From NCBI GenBank assembly GCA_051004015.1, contig JBPCKT010000023.1, forward strand, positions 1 through 10,444: 10,444 nt of DNA, in the 5' to 3' direction. This document shows, one piece after another, positions 1-5,179 of this stretch (its first letter is position 1; every line of letters begins with the position of its first letter). Position numbers and translations under genes: made by a program. The stretch comes from SXOA01 sp051004015. GTDB lineage: Bacteria; Planctomycetota; Planctomycetia; Pirellulales; Pirellulaceae. The notes beneath the pieces are model-generated. The model searched no databases. It saw nothing but the letters and a program-made list of their open reading frames with translations, and had not been told where the DNA came from.

Positions 1-127
1 ATGCAATCGACAAATGCTGTCGGACAAAACGCGGCAGTTTTGCAAAGCCAAATCCCTGACAGCGTGCTATCGCAGCACTGCTTCAGGACTGCGCCTAAAG
101 GAGTTGCGCTTAACTTGATGCCATTCA
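1..127 (+). repeat. Left copy of 127-bp terminal inverted repeat
   Basis: Bases 1-127 are the exact reverse complement of 10318-10444. The match stops at base 128 (A here, where the other copy would give G). Reading frame 1 is open from the edge through the repeat and runs on to a TGA at 160-162. The first 42 codons are therefore identical to the start of the DUF2760 reading frame at the other end, and the frames then diverge. The exact length of 127 is a common de Bruijn assembly k-mer size. This suggests the window is a contig whose two ends stop at the same genomic repeat, perhaps the end of an insertion sequence. No transposase is visible to prove that. Confidence 0.93.
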
Positions 128-200
128 ACACAGACCCCTGTTTTGCATGCCGTGGGGGGTGATGAAATGGGGGGGTGCGGATTCAACAGGCAGGGTTTAG

Positions 201-228
201 TTTTCAGTGTTCGGTTTTCAGTTTTCAG
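201..228 (+). repeat. Heptad tandem repeat, TTTTCAG type
   Basis: Four consecutive 7-bp units: TTTTCAG, TGTTCGG, TTTTCAG, TTTTCAG. The same units recur at 599-619. A related heptad with the same TCAG ending is found at 9911-9938. This is a short intergenic tandem repeat with no visible coding role. Confidence 0.8.
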
Positions 229-236
229 AGTTGGGG

Positions 237-250
237 CCGCCTGAAGGCGG
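237..250. repeat. Small perfect hairpin CCGCC-TGAA-GGCGG
   Basis: A 5-bp G+C-only stem (237-241 with 246-250) closes a TGAA tetraloop. It sits just after the first heptad tract. It has no T run on either side, so it is not a canonical terminator. It may be part of a dispersed intergenic palindrome. Confidence 0.5.
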
Positions 251-390
251 GACTCCGGCGCGGGCTCTTTGGCAATTTGGTCGTAAGGGAAGAAAATGTG
301 CCGCTAAGAGGCTGGGCTATTGTGTAAGTGTGTTTGAAAAACAGCTTATAAAATCGCTGATACATCCCCCGGAATGGGGTGGGTTTTGGG

Positions 391-521
391 TGAATCAAAA
401 AGTCGCTTGATTCAGGCCTGGCTCTGGGAGTGAATCAACCCAAGTGCGGCCTGGAAAAGAGCTTGTGGCCGGGTGGCTGATTCACGAAGGGCCGAAATCA
501 AGAGGGTGAATCAGTGAATCA
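391..521. repeat. Cluster of six TGAATCA/TGATTCA sites
   Basis: TGAATCA occurs at 391-397, 431-437, 507-513 and 515-521. Its reverse complement TGATTCA occurs at 408-414 and 478-484. The outer part forms a near-perfect inverted repeat: AAGTCGCTTGATTCA at 400-414 against TGAATCAACGCGACTT at 515-530, differing by one inserted base. The arrangement could be a protein-binding array, a structured RNA, or the remains of a dispersed repeat. It lies downstream of pstB rather than in front of any visible gene, so a promoter-operator role for a gene in this window is unlikely. Confidence 0.65.
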
Positions 522-598
522 ACGCGACTTATCAGCCGGTTATCACGCGGAGAGGAGGGAGGAGGCGAGGCGGAGGTGTTAAGGGTAAACGGGCTCAG

Positions 599-619
599 TT
601 TTCAGTTTTCAGTGTTCAG
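599..619 (+). repeat. Heptad tandem repeat, TTTTCAG type, second tract
   Basis: Three 7-bp units: TTTTCAG, TTTTCAG, TGTTCAG. They end 18 bp short of the pstB stop codon on the opposite strand. On the minus strand they read CTGAACA-CTGAAAA-CTGAAAA. The same units are present at 201-228, so the two tracts bracket the gene-free region. Confidence 0.8.
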
Positions 620-637
620 CCGGAGTCCTGTGGCCAA

Positions 638-1582
638 TCACCCGAACCGCCCTGTCACGTAGGCTTCCGTTTCGCTCAGCTTGGGGCGGGTGAACAGGTC
701 GGCGGTGGGGCCGAACTCGATGAGGCGGCCGAGGTACATGAAGGCGGTGTAGTCGCTGACGCGGGAGGCCTGCTGCATGTTGTGGGTAACGATGACGATG
801 GAGTAGTCGCCGCGCAGCTCGCGGACCAGGTCTTCCACCTTGTTGGTGGCGATGGGGTCGAGGGCCGAGCAAGGTTCGTCGAGCAGCAGGATTTCCGGCT
901 CGGCGGCGATGGCCCGCGCGATGCAGAGCCGCTGTTGTTGCCCGCCGGAGAGGGAGAGGGCGCTTTCCCGCAGCCGCGTGTGAACCTCGTCCCACAGGGC
1001 TGCTCCTTTCAGCGACTGTTCGGCAACGGCTTGAATGATGCCGCGATTTCGCTCGCCGTCGATCTTCAGCGGATAGACGACGTTATCGAAGATGCTCATC
1101 GGGAAGGGGTTGGGCTTTTGAAAGACCATCCCCATCCGCTTGCGGAGCTCGATCACGTCGACGCCGGGTGCATAAATCGAATCCCCCGATAGCCGCATGT
1201 CCCCTTTGATTTTGACGGTGTCAATCAGGTCGTTCATCCGGTTGATGCAGCGGAGCAGCGTCGACTTGCCGCAGCCGCTGGGGCCGATGATGGCCGTTAC
1301 CTTGTTGCGGGGGAACCGCATGTTGATATCGAACAGGGCCTGCTTGGAGCCATACCAGAGGTTGAAATCTTGCACCTCGACAATCGGGTCTTCCGCCAGC
1401 ACCGCCTTGTGAATCACGGAATCAAACGTCGCCCCCTTCGCAATCGCCTCCAGCCGATTGCCGGCGGATTTTTCGCCAGGTTTCTCGGTGGGGCGAGGAG
1501 CGGGTTTGGCGGGCGTCGGTGCGGAGGGGCTGTCGCTCATCGCGGGAACAGGGGGTGCGGCGAATTCAACGGGCGGCTGCAT
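638..1582 (-). CDS. pstB: Phosphate ABC transporter ATP-binding protein PstB
   Basis: This is the ATPase that drives high-affinity phosphate import through the PstA/PstC membrane pair, on the cytoplasmic side. All ABC ATPase elements are present in the 314 residues: Walker A GPSGCGKST (100-108), Q-loop VFQKPNPFP (from 153, Gln155), signature LSGGQQQR (211-218), Walker B ILLLDEP (231-237, catalytic Glu236), D-loop SALDP (239-243) and H-loop His267. The phrases CINRMNDLI and FQKPNPFPMSIFDN are typical of PstB rather than other ABC families. The first 65 or so residues are a Pro/Ala/Lys-rich extension beyond the usual PstB core of about 250 residues. Met15 (ATG at 1538-1540) is an alternative start, and neither start has a clear ribosome binding site. 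No pstS, pstC, pstA or phoU lies in the window: upstream is a divergent unrelated gene and downstream is repeat-rich non-coding DNA. The gene is therefore either solitary or the last survivor of a split pst operon. Confidence 0.96.
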   Translation of the reverse strand: MQPPVEFAAPPVPAMSDSPSAPTPAKPAPRPTEKPGEKSAGNRLEAIAKGATFDSVIHKAVLAEDPIVEVQDFNLWYGSKQALFDINMRFPRNKVTAIIGPSGCGKSTLLRCINRMNDLIDTVKIKGDMRLSGDSIYAPGVDVIELRKRMGMVFQKPNPFPMSIFDNVVYPLKIDGERNRGIIQAVAEQSLKGAALWDEVHTRLRESALSLSGGQQQRLCIARAIAAEPEILLLDEPCSALDPIATNKVEDLVRELRGDYSIVIVTHNMQQASRVSDYTAFMYLGRLIEFGPTADLFTRPKLSETEAYVTGRFG

Positions 1583-1802
1583 GGTAGTCCAAGAATTGCG
1601 GCGGGGGGAGCCAGGGAGTTTGGCGTGGCCACCTTCGCTGATTTGGGCGAAAAATGCTGGACGGCGGCCTACTTTTGGAAAACCTAGTACTTACCTGCTA
1701 TTTTCACCCAGAGAGCAGGGTTATATTAATTTCGCGGGAATTTGCGGTGGCAACTTGATGATGGACCATTGCGGACGTCGCCCGCGCCTACAATTAACGA
1801 CC
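1583..1802. promoter_or_regulatory. Divergent intergenic region between pstB and TIM-barrel gene
   Basis: This 220-bp spacer must hold the promoters of both divergent genes. Its middle (about 1675-1745) is clearly A+T-richer than its surroundings. It contains TTGGAA (1675-1680) and TATTTT (1699-1704) at 18-bp spacing on the plus strand, and an A+T patch at 1721-1730. A 6-bp inverted repeat, CCTGCT (1694-1699) with AGCAGG (1714-1719), could be an operator. I see no convincing Pho-box direct repeats. The promoter assignments are guesses from composition. Confidence 0.4.
1789..1794 (+). promoter_or_regulatory. Candidate -10 element (TACAAT) of a leaderless promoter
   Basis: TACAAT ends 8 bp before the ATG at 1803. 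If used, transcription would begin at or next to the start codon. That would fit the absence of any Shine-Dalgarno sequence before this gene. No good -35 lies at 16-18 bp: TTGCGG at 1769-1774 is only 14 bp away. The call is weak. Confidence 0.25.
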
Positions 1803-2726
1803 ATGAAAACAACCACCCGCCGGACATTCCTGCAAGCCTCCGCTGCTGCTTCCGCTGCTGCTCTCGCGACGCTGCCGCTTCCCCGCCTGTTCGCGGACGA
1901 TAAGCCGGCGAAGACGGCCGAGCCGCTGTTCAAGATTTCGCTCGCGGAGTGGTCGCTTCATAAGACCCTCTTCGCCAAGAAGCTCGATAACCTCGACTTC
2001 GCCAAGGCCGCGAAAGTGGACTACGGTATCGACGCCATCGAGTTCGTCAATCAGTTCTTCAAGGACAAGGCCAAGGATGAGAAGTATCTGGCCGAGCTCA
2101 AGAAGCGGGCCGACGACCTGGGCGTGAAGATGCTGCTCATCATGATTGATGGCGAAGGCGCACTCGGCGACAAGGACGACGCCAAGCGGACCAAGGCCGT
2201 GGAGAATCACTACCAGTGGGTTGACGCCGCCAAATTCCTCGGCTGCCATTCCATTCGCGTCAACGCCCAGTCCACAAATGACTTCGAGGAAGCCAAGAAG
2301 CTGGCTGCGGATGGCTTGCGGCGGCTCTCCGAATTTGCGGCGAAACAAGACCTCAACGTGATTGTGGAAAACCACGGCGGCTTATCGTCCAACGGCAAAT
2401 GGCTGTCGGAAACCATCAAGTCCGTCGGCCTGAAGAACTGCGGCACGCTCCCCGACTTTGGCAACTTCTCCGACTACGACCGCTATCTGGGCGTGGCCGA
2501 GACAATGCCCTTCGCCAAAGCCGTCAGCGCCAAGAGCCACGACTTCGACGCCGAGGGGAATGAGACGCACACGGACTACTTGAAGATGATGAAGATCGTG
2601 CTCGATGCCGGCTATCATGGCTATTGCGGCATTGAATACGAAGGGGGCAAGCTCAGCGAGCCCGAGGGAATCAGAGCCACCAAGAAACTGTTGGAGCGGG
2701 TCCGCGAGAAGCTGGCCGCGAAATAG
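1803..2726 (+). CDS. Tat-exported sugar phosphate isomerase/epimerase-like TIM-barrel protein
   Basis: A 307-residue member of the xylose isomerase-like TIM-barrel family (AP endonuclease 2 superfamily). It begins with a twin-arginine signal, TRRTFLQ (residues 5-11), then an Ala-rich hydrophobic stretch. Likely cleavage is after LFA near residue 31, so it should act outside the cytoplasmic membrane. Candidate metal ligands of the family are Glu189 (IVENHGG), Asp218 (LPDFGNF), His246 (AKSHDF) and Glu277 (GIEYEG). The frame stays open upstream to 1458, but that stretch lies antisense to pstB and lacks family similarity. The ATG at 1803, immediately before the Tat motif, is therefore the start. 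The substrate cannot be read from the sequence; relatives act on sugars or sugar-like keto compounds and many are uncharacterised. It is transcribed divergently from pstB and followed by an inverted repeat element, so it is probably monocistronic. Confidence 0.92.
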   Translation: MKTTTRRTFLQASAAASAAALATLPLPRLFADDKPAKTAEPLFKISLAEWSLHKTLFAKKLDNLDFAKAAKVDYGIDAIEFVNQFFKDKAKDEKYLAELKKRADDLGVKMLLIMIDGEGALGDKDDAKRTKAVENHYQWVDAAKFLGCHSIRVNAQSTNDFEEAKKLAADGLRRLSEFAAKQDLNVIVENHGGLSSNGKWLSETIKSVGLKNCGTLPDFGNFSDYDRYLGVAETMPFAKAVSAKSHDFDAEGNETHTDYLKMMKIVLDAGYHGYCGIEYEGGKLSEPEGIRATKKLLERVREKLAAK

Positions 2727-2738
2727 GAAAAGGCATTT

Positions 2739-2858
2739 GCCACGGATGGAACACGGATTAAACACGGAAATCGATCTCAATTGACTTTGGTATTTTCCGT
2801 GTTCAATCCGTGTTCAATCCGTGTTTAATCCGTGTTTAATCCGTGTTTAATCCGTGGC
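2739..2858. repeat. Inverted minisatellite element built of an 11-bp unit (TCCGTGTTYAA)
   Basis: Five full 11-bp units run from 2796 to 2850 (two TCCGTGTTCAA, then three TCCGTGTTTAA), followed by a partial TCCGTG. The left side (2739-2770) carries the same motif in reverse (CACGGAT, AACACGGATT, AACACGGAAA). The outer ends are a perfect 9-bp inverted repeat: GCCACGGAT at 2739-2747 and ATCCGTGGC at 2850-2858. The left arm can pair with about 30 bases from 2795, with few mismatches, around a loop of about 24 bases. It starts 12 bp after the TIM-barrel stop codon, so a transcript would fold into a large hairpin there. It could act as a terminator or a 3'-end stabiliser. No U run follows. Confidence 0.85.
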
Positions 2859-2905
2859 TCCTAATCGGCTCCATCGAATAACACTGCAAGACCAAGGGCC
2901 CAGCT

Positions 2906-4447
2906 ATGGACTACCAAGACATACTTCTCCGCTACCTGGGCCGGCTCGTCACCATCACCACCTTTGGCTACATCAAGATCTGGGGGGAGGTGGCCGAGGT
3001 GAACGGCGACCACGTGCGGCTGATTAACACGCTGGTCACGACCGAGCACGATGACCAGGGCTGGTACAGCCAGATTCAGCACGCCGACCTTGACAGCAAT
3101 TGCGGCCCGCGAAACGCGGAGACTATCATCCAGTTCCATCAAATTGTCGCCATCAGTTGCCAGGACACCATTCATCCCGATGCCGCGCCGTACGGCCGGA
3201 ATGCGGACCAGGGGAGCGCGGTCGCTGATGAAAAGGAAGAGCCCCGGCTCGTTTCCTCTGGTCAGCCGCATCCGGAAACCCTCGTCGCCGAGACGCCGGA
3301 AGATGTCCTCGAACGGAGCCTCCACCTGGACCGGCTGCGGCTCGAGATCGGCATGGGACTGGTGAAGCTGGCAACGGCGGAGCAAGGGGATCTGCTGCGG
3401 CGCATTCCGCTGGTGCGCAGCCAGGTAGCCGGCGAGCTGGGGATCGCCGTCCCGCGTGTGCGCGTGCAAGACAATCCGCGCCTCGCCATGAGCGCCTACC
3501 GCATTCTCCTGGAAGACGCCCCGATTGCCGCCTGGGAGCTGACGTGCGACCGGCTGCTCGCCATCGACAGCGGCCAGGTCACCAAAACCGTTCCCGGCAC
3601 GGCAGCGAAAGAACCGGTCTATGGCCTGCCTGCTTTGTGGATCATGCCCGGCCAGCGCGAGCAGGCCGAGATGCACGGTTACCTGGTATGTGAACCAGGG
3701 GCGGCGCTCGCGGTTCACTTGCAGCACGTGCTCAAGGAATATGCCGCGGAGATGTTCTCGGTCGATGACCTGCGGCAACTGCTGACGCGGCTGGAAAAGA
3801 TTGCCCCGGCGGCGGCCAGCGAAGCGACGCTCCGCGTTCCCGTGCCGGAGCTGCACGTCGTGTTGCGGCGGCTGCTGATGGAAGAGGTTTCGATCAAGAA
3901 TCTGCCGCGGATTCTCGAGGCCATCGCCCTGCGGGCCTGCTCGCCGCATGAGTCGGAAGATCTGGTCATCGCCGCCCGCCTCGCCATCAGCCGGGCCATG
4001 TGCCACGAGCTTTGCGGCGAAGATGGCCGACTCTATGTGGTGATGCTCGACCGATCGGCGACGAACTATGTTCAGACACAACTCGCCGAGGGCGACACGG
4101 CGAAGACCGACTGGGTGCATCACCTGGTCACTTCCCTTTCCCGCTTCTTCCGCGACGCCCCGGAGCGCCGCCGCGACCTGGCCTTGCTCGTGGAAGCCGA
4201 CCTGCGGCTGCCGCTTTGGAAGCTGGTTCGCCCCCGGCTCGGCCGGCAGGTGGTTCTTTCCCGCGATGAAGTCCCTTCGGAAGTGCCGCTGGAAGTGGTC
4301 CGCATCCTCGACCTGGAGGACCTGGGGGTACAACAGGGCTCACTCGTCGATACCACGGGCGAAACCCTCGTTCCCGCCCGCGCCTTCGCCAGGCCGCGTC
4401 CTCACGGCGAATTACCCCCCGGCGATCTCCCCCGCCAGCCGCGGTAA
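2906..4447 (+). CDS. Soluble FHIPEP (FlhA C-terminal-like) protein with Sm-like N-terminal region
   Basis: FlhA is the export-gate protein of flagellar and other type III secretion systems. Its cytoplasmic C-terminal domain docks chaperone-substrate complexes. This 513-residue protein has that domain but no membrane segments. Residues about 142-210 match its first part (LRLEIGMGLVKL, then LGIAVPRVRVQDN and AYRI). ALWIMPGQREQAEMHGY (243-259) and HLQHVL with the following helices (271-370) match the middle. LYVVMLD to EVVRILDL (376-470) matches the end. Residues 1-87 look like a small beta barrel of Sm/LSm type (LGRLVTITTFGYIKIWGEV, DHVRLIN, IVAISC); that is an inference from pattern only. A charged linker (88-140) joins the two, and the last 40 residues are Pro/Arg-rich. 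The start is supported by AAGGG (2894-2898), 7 bp before the ATG. The methyltransferase gene follows after 9 bp, suggesting co-transcription. No flagellar or secretion gene is nearby, so a role in secretion is not shown. Confidence 0.85.
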   Translation: MDYQDILLRYLGRLVTITTFGYIKIWGEVAEVNGDHVRLINTLVTTEHDDQGWYSQIQHADLDSNCGPRNAETIIQFHQIVAISCQDTIHPDAAPYGRNADQGSAVADEKEEPRLVSSGQPHPETLVAETPEDVLERSLHLDRLRLEIGMGLVKLATAEQGDLLRRIPLVRSQVAGELGIAVPRVRVQDNPRLAMSAYRILLEDAPIAAWELTCDRLLAIDSGQVTKTVPGTAAKEPVYGLPALWIMPGQREQAEMHGYLVCEPGAALAVHLQHVLKEYAAEMFSVDDLRQLLTRLEKIAPAAASEATLRVPVPELHVVLRRLLMEEVSIKNLPRILEAIALRACSPHESEDLVIAARLAISRAMCHELCGEDGRLYVVMLDRSATNYVQTQLAEGDTAKTDWVHHLVTSLSRFFRDAPERRRDLALLVEADLRLPLWKLVRPRLGRQVVLSRDEVPSEVPLEVVRILDLEDLGVQQGSLVDTTGETLVPARAFARPRPHGELPPGDLPRQPR

Positions 4448-4456
4448 ACAGCTTCC

Positions 4457-5179
4457 ATGTTCCACCCCCAAGGTCCGACCTTCTGGGAGCTGGCTCGCCA
4501 GGCGCTCTCCTCCACGGAGCGAGGCTACGATCTGCTGGCCCCCAAGTTTGACCTCACGCCGTTTCGCACGCCGGATGAAATCCTGGATGGCATGGCGAAG
4601 GTACTCGGCCCGCCGAAGTCGATTGACGACGCTCTCGACATTGCCTGCGGCACCGGAGCCGCCATCCGCATCCTCCGCCCCCTCTGCCGCCGGCGAGTAG
4701 TGGGCATCGACTTCAGTCAGGGGATGCTCGATCAGGCGCGCAAGAATCTCTCGCCTGAAAAGGAGGGCAATTGTCCCGTGGAGCTCGTCCGCGGCGAGAT
4801 CATGCAACTGCCGTTTGATAACGACTTCGATCTCGCCGTCACGGTCGGCTCACTGGGGCATGTTCCCCGCGGACAGGAGTCGGAGTTCGTCGGTCAGGTC
4901 GCCAAGGCCCTTCGCCCCGGCGGCCGCTTCGCGCTGGTCACGGCCGACATGCCGCCGCTCACGTCGCCCGCTTACTGGGCCGCCCGTACTTTCAACGGCG
5001 CTATGCATCTGCGGAACCTGCTTTATCGCCCGCCGTTCATCATGTTCTATCTCACGTTTTTGCTGTCGGAAACCAAACGGCTGTTGGCCGAGCATGGTTT
5101 CGAAATTGAGGTTCATGAAGAGCTGTTTACGCGGCCGTATCGAGTGCTCAAGCTGGTCGTGGGAACGAAGCGATCTTGA
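4457..5179 (+). CDS. Class I SAM-dependent methyltransferase
   Basis: A 240-residue Rossmann-fold methyltransferase. Motif I is ALDIACGTGAA (59-69), which binds SAM. The acidic residue at the end of strand 2 is Asp85 in VVGIDFS. GEIMQLPF (113-120) and FDLAVTVGSLGHV (124-136) follow, and LRPGGRFALV (152-161) is the post-motif III strand. This resembles the Methyltransf_11/25 group. The C-terminal part (175-205) is hydrophobic and aromatic (YWAARTFN, LLYRPPFIMFYLTFLL), which could form a lid or a lipid-facing surface. The substrate cannot be predicted. The ATG is 9 bp after the FHIPEP stop codon with no separate promoter visible, so translation is probably coupled to that gene. Its TGA ends at the base before the stop codon of the convergent Hsp70 gene. 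Confidence 0.9.
   Translation: MFHPQGPTFWELARQALSSTERGYDLLAPKFDLTPFRTPDEILDGMAKVLGPPKSIDDALDIACGTGAAIRILRPLCRRRVVGIDFSQGMLDQARKNLSPEKEGNCPVELVRGEIMQLPFDNDFDLAVTVGSLGHVPRGQESEFVGQVAKALRPGGRFALVTADMPPLTSPAYWAARTFNGAMHLRNLLYRPPFIMFYLTFLLSETKRLLAEHGFEIEVHEELFTRPYRVLKLVVGTKRS

Larger units (their letters stand above)
163..637. other. Gene-free, repeat-rich region downstream of pstB
   Basis: No reading frame here looks like a real protein. The 67-codon frame at 207-410 begins inside a heptad repeat and resembles nothing I recognise. The region starts with G runs (154-159 and 169-175). It then holds a TCAG-type heptad tract (201-228), a CCGCC/GGCGG hairpin (237-250), a cluster of TGAATCA sites (391-521), a purine-rich stretch (about 550-576), and a second heptad tract (599-619) just before the pstB stop codon. 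A 9-bp inverted pair, GGACTCCGG at 250-258 and CCGGAGTCC at 620-628, brackets much of it. I see no tRNA and no clear rho-independent terminator. Confidence 0.7.

Noticed and set aside
1..162. 53-codon frame from the window edge through the left repeat
   Set aside because: It is just the repeat frame shared with the DUF2760 5' end, ending in a different 11-residue tail. With no upstream sequence it cannot be judged a gene, so it is described under the repeat instead.
151..180. G-rich stretch as a possible G-quadruplex
   Set aside because: Only two long G runs (154-159 and 169-175) are present. Four tracts would need each run to be split, so the signal is too weak to claim.
207..410. 67-codon frame in the gene-free region
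   Set aside because: It starts inside a heptad repeat and runs through the CCGCC hairpin into the TGAATCA cluster. The product matches nothing I recognise and there is no ribosome binding site.
391..521. CRISPR array for the repeated TGAATCA motif
   Set aside because: The units are only 7 bp, occur in both orientations and have irregular spacing. There is no cas gene.
1458..1802. Upstream 115-codon extension of the TIM-barrel reading frame
   Set aside because: It is antisense to the start of pstB and to the intergenic DNA, lacks family similarity, and would bury the Tat signal inside the protein. The ATG at 1803 is the better start.
2861..4333. 490-codon open frame antisense to the FHIPEP gene
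   Set aside because: It is a shadow of the G+C-rich plus-strand gene. The plus-strand product has clear FlhA_C similarity, while the minus product has low-complexity His/Gln/Arg-rich composition and no recognisable motif.
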